From: Paracoccaceae bacterium
GTDB lineage: Bacteria > Pseudomonadota > Alphaproteobacteria > Rhodobacterales > Rhodobacteraceae
Assembly: GCA_024304875.1 (NCBI GenBank)
Contig: JAMWZF010000094.1
Location: forward strand, 1,333 to 9,673
Direction of reading: 5' to 3'
Length of the DNA: 8,341 bases
Positions 1 to 6,092 of the stretch are shown here, in pieces (position 1 is the stretch's first letter; each line of letters opens with the position of its first letter). The notes beneath the pieces were generated by a model. The model did no database searches. It was not told where the DNA came from and was given only the letters and a program-made list of their open reading frames with translations. The position numbers and the translations under genes are program-made.

Positions 1-1
1 C

Positions 2-889
2 TCGCCGCTCAAGATCACCATCATCGGCGCCGGCCCCGCGGGGCTGGAGGCGGCCCGCGTCGCCGCCCTGCGCGGCCATGCCGTGACGGTGCACGAGGCC
101 GCATCGCAGGCCGGCGGCCAGGTCCGTCTCACCGCGCTGTCCCCCCGGCGGGCGGAAATGGCCGGCATCACCGACTGGCGGCTTGCCGAATGCGAGCGGC
201 TGGGCGTGACGGTCCACTTCAACAGCTACGCCGAGGCCGACGCCGCGCTGGACGGCGACCCCGACGTCGTCATCGTCGCCACCGGCGGCCTGCCGTTCAC
301 CGGGATCCTGGAGGGCGGCAACGACCTTACCGTCTCGGCCTGGGACATCCTCTCCGGCGACGCGCGGCCGGGGACCAACGTGCTGATCTACGACGACGCG
401 GGCGACCAGCCCGCCCTCATGGCGGCGGAGAAACTGGCCGGAGAGGGCGCGGCGGTGGAACTGATGACCCGCGACCGGGGCCTCTCGCCCGAGGTCATGT
501 CGATGACGCTCACCCCCGCGATCCGGGCCTTGCAGGGCAGCGGCGTGACGCTGACGGTCACGTGGAGGCTGCTCTCGGTCGAGCGGTCCGGCAACGGCCT
601 GAGGGCCCATATCGGCAGCGATTTCTCGGACGCCGTGCAGACCCGCGAGGTCGACCAGGTCGTCGTCAACCACGGCACCCGCCCGCTGGACGAGCTCTAC
701 TTCGACCTCAAGCCGGGCTCCATTAACCTTGGCGAGGTCGACCACGACGCCCTGATCCACGGCCGCCCGCAGGAGGTCCGCTCCAACCCCGAGGGGCGCT
801 ACCGCCTCTACCGGATCGGCGACGCCGTCTCCTCGCGCAACACCCACGCCGCGATCTACGACGCGCTGCGGCTGGTGAAGGCGATCTGA
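2..889 (+). CDS. FAD/NAD(P)-binding oxidoreductase, DgcA / NADH:flavin oxidoreductase type (5' end outside window)
   Basis: The frame is open from base 2 and ends at TGA 887-889, giving 295 visible residues; the start lies upstream. The visible part opens with a Rossmann dinucleotide-binding fingerprint (IIGAGPAGLEAARVAA), followed by an acidic residue ending the second strand (VHEAA) and GGQ. A second nucleotide-binding segment (about residues 120-170, NVLIYDDAGD) follows. The C-terminal part carries RIGDAVSSRNTHAAIYDALRL, a tail typical of dimethylglycine/N-methylproline demethylase-like flavoproteins (DgcA) and related trimethylamine-dehydrogenase-type enzymes. In that family an N-terminal FMN TIM barrel with a 4Fe-4S site precedes this region; it would lie outside the window. 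The likely role is oxidative demethylation of a methylated amine or amino acid in the cytoplasm. The family is fairly sure; the substrate is not visible here. Convergent with the transporter gene at 894. Confidence 0.85.
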   Translation, partial: SPLKITIIGAGPAGLEAARVAALRGHAVTVHEAASQAGGQVRLTALSPRRAEMAGITDWRLAECERLGVTVHFNSYAEADAALDGDPDVVIVATGGLPFTGILEGGNDLTVSAWDILSGDARPGTNVLIYDDAGDQPALMAAEKLAGEGAAVELMTRDRGLSPEVMSMTLTPAIRALQGSGVTLTVTWRLLSVERSGNGLRAHIGSDFSDAVQTREVDQVVVNHGTRPLDELYFDLKPGSINLGEVDHDALIHGRPQEVRSNPEGRYRLYRIGDAVSSRNTHAAIYDALRLVKAI

Positions 890-908
890 GGCGCTACGCC
901 CGCGCCTC
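888..908. terminator. Hairpin shared by two convergent stop codons; possible bidirectional terminator
   Basis: A perfect 7-bp inverted repeat (GAGGCGC at 888-894, GCGCCTC at 902-908) has a 7-base loop. It overlaps the TGA of the upstream flavoprotein gene (887-889) and the TAG of the minus-strand transporter gene (894-896). With only 4 bases between the stops, this is the only place a terminator for either gene could sit without lying wholly inside the other gene. No T-tract follows on either strand, so termination strength is uncertain. Confidence 0.45.
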
Positions 909-1769
909 GCGGACCACGATGAAGATCCCGCTCGCGATGATGACCATCGCGCCGAGGATCGTCGCGGGCGTCAGCACCTCCCCCCAGATCAGCCAGCCGA
1001 GGGCGGCGGCCCAGATCAGCGAGGTATAGTCGAAGGGGGCCACCACCGCCGCCGGCGCCATGCGGAACGCCTGGCCGATCAGCGTGATGCCGAGGCTGCC
1101 GCAGATCGCGATCAGGACGAACAGCCAGAGGTCGGCCGCCTGTACGGGCACCCAGAGCCACAGCGCGAAGGGCGCCGCGTAGATCAGCGGGAACAGGACC
1201 ACGTAGAGCATCATCGTCAGCAGGCCCTCGCCCGGGTCGAGCCAGCGGGCGCTCAGCATGAAGAGGGCGTAGAGAAAGGCCACGCCGACCGGCATGAGCG
1301 AGGCCAGCTGGAAGGCGGACCCGCCCGGCTGCACGATGATCAACACGCCCGCGAAGCCCACGAGGACGGCGCTCCACCGGCGCCACCCCACCTGCTCCCC
1401 GAGCAGCGGGACCGACAGCGCCGTGATGAAGATCGGTGCCGCGAAGACGAGGGCCGTCGCCTCGGCCAGGGGCATGACGCTGAGGCTCGTGAAGTAGAGC
1501 GTCGCCGCCGCCAGCATGATGAACCCGCGCCCCGCATGCAGGCCGAGGGTCCGCGTGCGCAAGCCCTGCGCGCCGGTCAACGACCAGACTGCCGCCACGA
1601 TCATCGGCACCGCGATCAGGTTGCGCAGGAATATGATGTGGACCGGGTGGTAGCGATCGGTCAGCACCTTGGCGATGGCGTCGTTCGTCACCAGGAACAT
1701 CATGCCGACGCAGATGGTGAGAATCCCCCGTCCGACGTTCTCCTGCGCGATCTGTGTCTTCATGCTCAT
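894..1769 (-). CDS. EamA-family (DMT superfamily) membrane transporter
   Basis: The product is 291 residues with about ten hydrophobic segments in two homologous EamA repeats (roughly residues 14-145 and 155-285), the usual size and architecture for this family. Diagnostic stretches are FLRNLIAVP in helix 2, PLAEATALVFAAPIF in the first repeat, and FDYTSLIWA plus WGEVLTPATILGAMVIIASG at the end of the second. It sits in the inner membrane and probably moves a small metabolite by proton-coupled import or export. Riboflavin (RibN) and S-adenosylmethionine carriers are relatives, but the substrate cannot be read from sequence. Start: ATG at 1769 has a G6 run 6 bases upstream (1776-1781) as ribosome binding site. 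An in-frame GTG at 1805 would add 12 residues but lacks a comparable site, and ATG 1763 is too far from the G run. Confidence 0.85.
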   Translation of the reverse strand: MSMKTQIAQENVGRGILTICVGMMFLVTNDAIAKVLTDRYHPVHIIFLRNLIAVPMIVAAVWSLTGAQGLRTRTLGLHAGRGFIMLAAATLYFTSLSVMPLAEATALVFAAPIFITALSVPLLGEQVGWRRWSAVLVGFAGVLIIVQPGGSAFQLASLMPVGVAFLYALFMLSARWLDPGEGLLTMMLYVVLFPLIYAAPFALWLWVPVQAADLWLFVLIAICGSLGITLIGQAFRMAPAAVVAPFDYTSLIWAAALGWLIWGEVLTPATILGAMVIIASGIFIVVREARA

Positions 1770-1924
1770 GCCGGTCCCCCCGTGATCTGCCGGGGCCGAT
1801 ATCACGGCCCGCGGGCGGAGGCGACCGCGCGGCGCACCGGCACATCCGGTCCGATCGCAGGGCCTGGGTGGTCTACGATCCCGCCAGACCCTGCGTGACC
1901 GTCTTCTTCAGGTCCGACGAGCGC

Positions 1925-1942
1925 GACCGGGTCAACCCGGTC
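1925..1942. promoter_or_regulatory. 18-bp perfect palindrome upstream of the transporter gene; possible operator
   Basis: The arms GACCGGGT (1925-1932) and ACCCGGTC (1935-1942) are exact reverse complements separated by CA. It lies about 155 bases upstream of the EamA transporter start and about 75 bases past the kinase stop. The 2-base spacer is too tight for an ordinary RNA hairpin without opening a base pair, which favours a dimeric DNA-binding site. No regulator is assigned. A role as part of a termination structure is the alternative. Confidence 0.3.
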
Positions 1943-1961
1943 CGCAAGCCGCCCGTCATGA

Positions 1962-1990
1962 CCGGGGCACTCGGCTGCCGCGGTGCCCGG
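1962..1990 (-). terminator. Hairpin 27 bases past the kinase stop; possible terminator
   Basis: On the minus strand CCGGGCAC (1990-1983) pairs with GTGCCCCGG (1970-1962) with one bulged C and a 12-base loop that can itself fold partly. It is the first strong inverted repeat after the kinase TGA (2017-2019). No T-tract follows, so it would be a weak or factor-assisted terminator. The 1770-2016 gap otherwise shows no credible gene. Confidence 0.35.
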
Positions 1991-2016
1991 TTGTCGTCGA
2001 TCCTCTCTGTCTTCGA

Positions 2017-3399
2017 TCAGGAGTCGAAGTATGCCTTGACCAGAACGGTCAGGCCCGAGGGGCTGAAATCCACCTCCACCTCATGCGGCGGCGGCAAGGC
2101 GCCTCCGGCGATCAGTTTCAGGCCAAATCCGCGCGTCGACGGCGGCGAGACAGGCGGTCCCCCGGTCTCTTGCCACCGCAGCACCAGGCCGGGGTCCGTC
2201 TTCTCCCAGGTAATCGAGACCTGGCCGGTCTCGACGGACAAGGCTCCGTGCTTGACCGCGTTGGTGGCAAGCTCGTGCAACAGAAGCGCCAGGCCGCCGA
2301 AGACCTTTCCGGGCAGCGCGATATCTGGGCCGTCGAGGACGAACTGGTCGGTGCCCCCGGACCGGAAGGGCTCCAGCGCCGGGGCCAGAAGGGTGCTCAT
2401 GCGCAGCGCGTCCTCGATCGAGCCGAACATGAGATCTGCCGACATGGACAGGGCCCGGAGACGTCCGAGGAAGCTGTCTCGCGCATCGTCCGCAGGCCAG
2501 GTCTGCCGCGCAAAGATGCCGGCCAGGTTGGCGACGTTCTTGAGCCGGTGGCGAAGCTCGTCGTTCAAGGTCTTCAGGCGATCCTCGGCGCGCGCTTGTT
2601 CGGTCACGTCGTAAAGGACGCCGATGACGCGCTTTGGGTTGGCCTCGCCCGAGACCGACGTCGCCGTCGCCGCGCGCAGGACGCAGGTGACCTCGCCCTT
2701 TCCGGGCACCTCGTAGCGGACCCTGGACTGAAGGATGGCCTCGCCCCGTTCCTGGGCGGCAGCACCCTCGGCCTGGAGGCGCTCCTGCTCGCCGGGCGCA
2801 TAGCGTGACTGAAGGTCCTCGACCGTCGGATGGGCCGCCTCGGGGAAACCGAGTATGCGATTGAGCCCGGGAGAATGGGCGACCGTATTCGAGGCGACGT
2901 CCAGATCCCAGACCGCCATGCCCGCGGCGTCGACGGCGAGACGCAGACGCTCTTCGCTGTCGGCGAGGGCCTGGCGGGTCAGTTCCTCCTCGGTGACGTC
3001 CCGGACCGACCCTGCGTAGAGGACGGCCCTGTCGCTCCCTTCGGCGAAGCGGGCGATGCCATGCGCGCGAATGAACCGAAGCTCGCCGGTGTCGCGCCGC
3101 GAGATGCGATATGCGTAGGTCTCGTTCGACCGGATGGCCGGATCCATGGCGCGGCGCGCTGCGGCCAGCACGATCTCCAGGTCGTCCGGGTGGATGGTGC
3201 GGTGGACCATCTCGCGGGTCACCTCGCCTTCGGCCGGAAATCCGAAAATGGAGCGGGCGAGGTGCGAGTAGACGAGACGATCTTCAGCGACGTGCAGTTC
3301 CCACACGCCGATCCTCGCCGCCTCGCAGGCAAGCTGGTAGCGGGTCGCGTCCGCGGGGCAACCGGTCGGATGAAGAGGTGTATCCAAGGTGTCGTCCAT
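2017..3399 (-). CDS. Soluble PAS-PAS-HWE-family sensor histidine kinase
   Basis: Reading from ATG 3399 gives 460 residues. A first PAS domain (about 20-140; RIGVWELH at 29-36, IHPDD at 69-73, ending SVRDVTEEE) is followed by a second PAS (about 148-268; GMAVWDLD, GVLYDVTEQ) and a short helix. The dimerisation/phosphoacceptor box is ELRHRLKN with His284. The HWE-type ATPase domain has HELATNAVKHG (His375 to Gly385) in the N box, WQE (409-411) and RGFGLKL (423-429). The N-box His and the WxE triplet define the HWE family. There are no membrane segments, so it is a cytoplasmic sensor, by family possibly for light, redox or a small ligand. No flavin-binding LOV cysteine motif (NCRFLQ) is present. 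No response regulator lies nearby. Start: the same frame continues upstream into an exported protein, but the natural start for this domain order is ATG 3399. That ATG has no good ribosome binding site, which is a weakness. Confidence 0.8.
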   Translation of the reverse strand: MDDTLDTPLHPTGCPADATRYQLACEAARIGVWELHVAEDRLVYSHLARSIFGFPAEGEVTREMVHRTIHPDDLEIVLAAARRAMDPAIRSNETYAYRISRRDTGELRFIRAHGIARFAEGSDRAVLYAGSVRDVTEEELTRQALADSEERLRLAVDAAGMAVWDLDVASNTVAHSPGLNRILGFPEAAHPTVEDLQSRYAPGEQERLQAEGAAAQERGEAILQSRVRYEVPGKGEVTCVLRAATATSVSGEANPKRVIGVLYDVTEQARAEDRLKTLNDELRHRLKNVANLAGIFARQTWPADDARDSFLGRLRALSMSADLMFGSIEDALRMSTLLAPALEPFRSGGTDQFVLDGPDIALPGKVFGGLALLLHELATNAVKHGALSVETGQVSITWEKTDPGLVLRWQETGGPPVSPPSTRGFGLKLIAGGALPPPHEVEVDFSPSGLTVLVKAYFDS

Positions 3400-3605
3400 G
3401 AACGGGCGGTGGGCGGTGAGCAGCGGTGACGGCAGGTGGGTAAATCGAAGCTTAGTCTGAGATGTCGCTTTGGGATTGTCACCTGGTTTCGATCGATGCG
3501 GGTGCTTGACCCAAGAGCATCTTCCAAACCGCTCGCGGTGCCCGACCCGGCGGTCCGGTTGGCACGCACTTGAGGAACGAGACCCGTTCGCCCGCCGTCC
3601 AGACG
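3400..3605 (-). other. In-frame linker between the HExxH protein and the kinase, probably untranslated intergenic DNA
   Basis: This 206-base stretch is open in the kinase frame but encodes a Ser/Arg/Gly-rich stretch with no fold signature and no transmembrane helix. At 3441-3480 only 17 of 40 bases are G/C, clearly below the surrounding genes, as expected of a spacer or promoter region. I could not pick a convincing -35/-10 pair. Another minus-strand frame here stays open to a TGA at 3479-3481 and gives a somewhat protein-like tail (KMLLGQAPASIETR), which I could not identify. Confidence 0.5.
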
Positions 3606-4116
3606 TCACCGACCGAACGCCCCGCAAGGTGCCGACGAGAAGTGTCGCCCTGTCGATGCCGAAGGCGCTTTCCAGGCTTTCGCCGAAAAGGCCCAGCCAT
3701 GCGTCTTGGGCGCGATAGGCCACTACCTCGCGCTCGGCCGGACAGGCGAAGCGCGCACCGGACGCCGATTGCAGGTGGTGGACCATCTCGTGGACGAGCA
3801 CCGAAAGTTCGGCGGGCGTATCGCCGGTCCAGCTCTCCGACAGAAGGATCATGCGCCCAGCATCGTCGTAGAGGGCCACGATTTCGCCCGGCCGGACCTC
3901 CGCGTCCTCGCCATATCGCATGGCAACCATCTCGGCATCGGACAGCTGGGCCAGGGTCGGAAGCTCTCGCGTCGCGTCGAGTTCGAAATTGGCAACGAGC
4001 CACAGCATGATCGTGTCGAGAAGCGAGGGAAGATCGCGCGCGGTGGCGGTGCCCGCGGTACCGGCGAGAATGACGCAAAAGGCCAGTGCGGCGGGCAGGG
4101 CGGCAAGAGTGTTCAC
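3606..4116 (-). CDS. Exported HExxH putative metallopeptidase-like protein, probable frameshift near its 3' end
   Basis: From GTG 4116 (AAGGGAGC ribosome binding site about 7 bases upstream) the protein begins with a hydrophobic signal-like segment (residues 4-22) and a candidate TATA-R cleavage region near 26. The mature part has VHEMVHHLQ, giving His109, Glu110, His113 of a zincin HExxH motif. CPAEREVVAYRAQDAWL follows, with Glu130 a likely third zinc ligand. It aligns clearly with the lipoprotein gene at 4210-4746, and both resemble small uncharacterised exported proteins (possibly the DUF6647 family). The continuous frame does not stop but runs on into the kinase. Reading one base out from the TT at 3626-3627 gives T-C-G-A-F-G-R then TGA at 3606-3608. 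This restores a C-terminal cysteine like the paralogue's and a 169-residue length close to its 178. The end given assumes that frameshift. An upstream GTG at 4182 is possible but has a poorer ribosome binding site. Confidence 0.6.
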
Positions 4117-4184
4117 GGGCAGAGCTCCCTTGGGCAGACGATCGGTCCGGCGCGAGACGGCACTGCCGGATGCGAACGACACGG

Positions 4185-4209
4185 ACCGGCGGGCCAGTCG
4201 AACGCCGGT
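4185..4209 (-). terminator. Hairpin directly after the lipoprotein stop; possible terminator or processing site
   Basis: A perfect 7-bp inverted repeat (ACCGGCG at 4185-4191, CGCCGGT at 4203-4209) with an 11-base loop starts one base past the lipoprotein TGA (4210-4212). It precedes the second HExxH gene. No T-tract follows. It could reduce readthrough or stabilise the upstream message, making expression of the tandem pair unequal. Confidence 0.3.
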
Positions 4210-4746
4210 TCAGTCCGGGTGAATGTCGCGTGGAGTGCAGCCGGCCCTGATCACGAGGCCGACCCAGTTCACCGTCAGCGACACCCCGCGCTCGGCCAGC
4301 CAGGCTTCCTGAAGCCGGTAGGCCGGCAATTCCTGCGCCGCCGGGCAATACCAGTGATGCGCGGCCTGCCGGTGGTGGATCAGCTCATGCAGCAGGACGC
4401 TCGCATCCTCCGGGCTGCGCGGGTCCCATGGCCGCACCAGCAGGATTTCCCCGCGCTCCGCATCGTAGAGACCTCGGAGCCGCCCGTCATGAAGGCTGCC
4501 GGACTGCCCTCTTCGCGCATTGGCCTCGAGTGCGCTGACCATGCGGACCCGCGCGGCGACGTCCCGCTGCGGCCAGGGCGCGTGCCTGTCCAGCCAGGCC
4601 TCGAAGGCTGTCACCAACTCCCCGGCCGCCTCGGCCGCGTCGGTCGGCGCGGGATCGAGGCGAAGGGTCATCTCCGCAGGGGAGACGGTCGGACACGCGG
4701 TGAGGAGCGCGGCGGCGAGCGCCGCGGCGGGTGGGATGCGGGGCAT
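4210..4746 (-). CDS. HExxH putative metallopeptidase-like lipoprotein, paralogue of its downstream neighbour
   Basis: The protein has 178 residues. Residues 1-18 form a lipoprotein signal: a short n-region with Arg3, an alanine/leucine-rich core, and the lipobox LTAC with Cys18 as lipidation site. LLHELIHHRQ gives His120, Glu121, His124 of an HExxH motif. CPAAQELPAYRLQEAWL contains Glu139, the residue shared with the neighbour and a candidate third zinc ligand. Cys134 and Cys170 could form a disulfide in the periplasm. The neighbour at 3606-4116 shares the same order: a helical region, LYD followed by ILL, HExxHHxQ, C-P-A, E-x-x-AYRxQ-x-AWL. Start: ATG 4746 has GGAGG 5 bases upstream; an upstream in-frame start at 4803 would bury the signal peptide. 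Function is unknown. A zinc peptidase role is inferred only from the motif, and substrate and activity are unsupported. It is divergent from a LysR gene. Confidence 0.75.
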   Translation of the reverse strand: MPRIPPAAALAAALLTACPTVSPAEMTLRLDPAPTDAAEAAGELVTAFEAWLDRHAPWPQRDVAARVRMVSALEANARRGQSGSLHDGRLRGLYDAERGEILLVRPWDPRSPEDASVLLHELIHHRQAAHHWYCPAAQELPAYRLQEAWLAERGVSLTVNWVGLVIRAGCTPRDIHPD

Positions 4747-4765
4747 GGCAGCCTCCGGGACAGGT

Positions 4766-4794
4766 TTGGCGATTTGTCGGACCGATGCTACAAG
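4766..4794 (+). promoter_or_regulatory. Candidate sigma-70 promoter of the LysR gene with overlapping dyad operator
   Basis: TTGGCG (4766-4771) and TACAAG (4789-4794) are separated by exactly 17 bases, each matching 4 of 6 consensus bases, and lie about 65 bases before the LysR start. Overlapping them is a dyad TTGT (4774-4777) ... ACAA (4790-4793) with a 12-base spacer containing TCGGACCGA. This resembles, but does not exactly match, the T-N11-A LysR box. An operator over the -10 box would allow autorepression and, from the other side, control of the divergent lipoprotein gene. Confidence 0.35.
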
Positions 4795-4859
4795 GAAGGG
4801 CAAAGGGCTCCGAATGGTCCCTTTTCAGCCCCGCGTGAATTCAATTCATGGAGCGCGAT

Positions 4860-5771
4860 GTGGGACGAAAATTGCCTCCGTTCGCCGCGGTCAGGGCCTT
4901 CGAGGCCACGGCGCGGCACATGTCGGTCAAGGCCGCGGCCGAAGATCTCTGCCTCACCCCCTCTGCCGTCAGCCATCAGATCAGGGCGCTTGAGACCTAT
5001 CTCGACACGCAGCTTTTCGAGCGCACCGGCAACCGGCTCGCCCTCACGCTGACCGGACAGAGCTATTCCGGCAGGTTGAGCCAGCTCCTCGACAGCTTCA
5101 GGGACGAAACGGAGGCGGTGCGCGGCGGCCCGCGCCACCTGCGGGTGCTCTCCACTCCCGGCTTCGCGGCCCGTTGGTTGGTGCCGCGGCTGGCGCGGCT
5201 CGACTTCGCACGGGACATCCGGCTCAGGGTCTCCAACGGGGCCCCGTCGCCCGATTTCGCGACGAACGACGCCGATGTGGTGATCCAGTGGTCGGACCGG
5301 CCGACCACGGGTCTCCTGGTGCAACCGCTGATGGCGTCGGTGCGCTACCCGGTGATCTCTCCCGCGCTGAAGGAACAAGAGGGCGTGACCCGGCCCGAGG
5401 ATCTGCTGCGGCTCACGCTCTTCTACGACGAGACCGACGACGCCTGGCCGGACTGGTTCGCAGCGGCAGGCCTGGCCGGGGCGACCCTGCCGCCAGGGCC
5501 GGTCCTGCCCAACTGCGAATTGTCGACCACCATGGTCGAGCAGGGTCAGGGCGTCTCGCTCGCCTACGACGCGGTCGTGCGCGGCACGCTCGCCGCCGGC
5601 CGGCTGGAGCGGCTTTTCGATGTCGTGATCCCGCCGATGGCGATCTATTCCGTGGCCTGTCTCGAGGCCCGCGCGAGCGAGCCGCGCATTGCCGCCTTCC
5701 GCGACTGGCTCCGAACCGAGGCCGAAGCGGAGGGCGTCATCCCCGCGCTGCAGTGCAGTGCGGCGGATTGA
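4860..5771 (+). CDS. LysR-family transcriptional regulator, GcvA type
   Basis: The N-terminal winged helix-turn-helix is plain (LPPFAAVRAFEATARHMSVK, then AAEDLCLTPSAVSHQIRALE, then LFERTGNRLALTLTGQ; about residues 5-63). It is followed by a linker helix and a periplasmic-binding-like effector domain (about 88-295; LRVLSTPGFAARWLVPRL, DADVVIQW). LPPF..VRAFEA..RH and FAARWLVPRL are characteristic of the GcvA/AmpR-like subgroup. The length, about 303 residues, is normal. Start: GTG 4860 has GGAG 6 bases upstream and gives the usual subgroup N-terminus (M-x-R-K-L-P-P). ATG 4848, in frame, adds four residues but has no ribosome binding site. It binds DNA as a dimer or tetramer. By the usual LysR arrangement it should control its own gene and the divergent HExxH lipoprotein gene; the effector is unknown. 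Confidence 0.88.
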   Translation: MGRKLPPFAAVRAFEATARHMSVKAAAEDLCLTPSAVSHQIRALETYLDTQLFERTGNRLALTLTGQSYSGRLSQLLDSFRDETEAVRGGPRHLRVLSTPGFAARWLVPRLARLDFARDIRLRVSNGAPSPDFATNDADVVIQWSDRPTTGLLVQPLMASVRYPVISPALKEQEGVTRPEDLLRLTLFYDETDDAWPDWFAAAGLAGATLPPGPVLPNCELSTTMVEQGQGVSLAYDAVVRGTLAAGRLERLFDVVIPPMAIYSVACLEARASEPRIAAFRDWLRTEAEAEGVIPALQCSAAD

Positions 5772-5788
5772 GACCCGCGGACCGCCGG

Positions 5789-5825
5789 CTCGGCCGGCCG
5801 AAGATCCTAGTGCGGGCCGGCCGAG
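5789..5825 (+). terminator. 11-bp perfect inverted repeat after the LysR gene; probable terminator hairpin
   Basis: CTCGGCCGGCC (5789-5799) and GGCCGGCCGAG (5815-5825) are exact reverse complements with a 15-base loop, starting 18 bases after the LysR TGA. The stem is strong. The lack of a following T-tract leaves a factor-assisted terminator or mRNA 3'-end stabiliser as the likely roles. Confidence 0.45.
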
Positions 5826-5832
5826 ATATCGA

Positions 5833-6057
5833 ACCAAGCTGCTCTGGGCGGTTTCCGCGGCCCATCGCCGGCTTGATCCCGCGGGCGCCCGGCTTGACGA
5901 CCCGGGCAAGGCGCTGGTGACGAGGGCCGCAGGCCTTTGGGAGATCGCCCTCAAGTCCGCCCGCGACCGAGCGGATTTCCGGGTCTACGGCGACCAGCTT
6001 CGCGCGGCGTGCCAACCGCCGATGGGGCCGTTCTGTCCCATGACGGGTGCGCAGAGG
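5833..6057 (+). pseudogene. Relic of a VapC-type PIN-domain toxin
   Basis: The frame starting at 5833 reads TKLLWAV, then RRLDPAGARLDDPGKALV, then AAGLWEIALKS, ADFRV, QLRAAC and CPMTGAQ. These pieces follow in order the pattern of PIN-domain VapC toxins (D-T-H-x-LLW, rLsp.Ar..leDP, vSaas.WEIa.K, ..df.vd...lr.a, lpvtg.ha). The second acidic catalytic position is kept (Glu of WEIA, codon 5941-5943). The first Asp of the LDTH motif is lost, as is the C-terminal half with the remaining acidic residues. No start codon or ribosome binding site precedes it and no antitoxin partner is visible. About 75 of a usual 125-135 residues remain. The relic fills most of the gap between the LysR gene and the nuclease gene. 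The match is by eye and weak at the ends. Confidence 0.5.
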
Positions 6058-6059
6058 AG

Positions 6060-6080
6060 GCGCGCCCGGTCTGGGCGCGC
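6060..6080 (-). terminator. GC-rich hairpin after the nuclease stop; probable terminator
   Basis: A perfect 8-bp inverted repeat (GCGCGCCC at 6060-6067, GGGCGCGC at 6073-6080) with a 5-base loop lies 12 bases past the nuclease TGA (6093-6095). On the minus strand it is followed by a pyrimidine-rich CTCCTCT, not a true T-run. Position and stem strength favour termination of the nuclease transcript. Confidence 0.5.
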
Positions 6081-6092
6081 ACCCGAGCGCTC

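Noticed and set aside
1770..2016. Possible small gene or relic between the transporter and kinase genes (plus-strand WVVYDPARP... reading and a 28-codon minus-strand reading from 1959)
   Set aside because: Neither has a ribosome binding site, and I recognise no family pattern beyond a vague short resemblance. The stretch is better described as intergenic with inverted repeats.
3482..3545. tRNA-like or structured RNA near a GGGT-CAAGC-ACCC stem on the minus strand
   Set aside because: The stem is only 4 bp, and no T-arm consensus or cloverleaf can be built around it.
3479..4348. A long minus-strand frame overlapping both HExxH genes in another phase
   Set aside because: It is arginine/glycine-rich, as expected of a shadow frame in GC-rich DNA. 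It runs through the real HExxH domains out of phase. Only its last 40 codons look somewhat protein-like, and they have no start of their own.
3706..5052. A long plus-strand frame antisense to the HExxH genes
   Set aside because: It has the composition of an antisense shadow frame, no ribosome binding site, and no recognisable domain. It also crosses into the LysR gene in the wrong phase.
5887..5907. Second inverted repeat (GCCCGG...CCGGGC) in the LysR-nuclease gap
   Set aside because: The arms are only 6 bp, common in this base composition, and it lies inside the toxin relic, so I did not call it a terminator.
4788..5954. A 388-codon minus-strand frame antisense to the LysR gene
   Set aside because: The plus-strand LysR reading has a complete family signature. 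The opposite frame is only the mirror of its codon bias.
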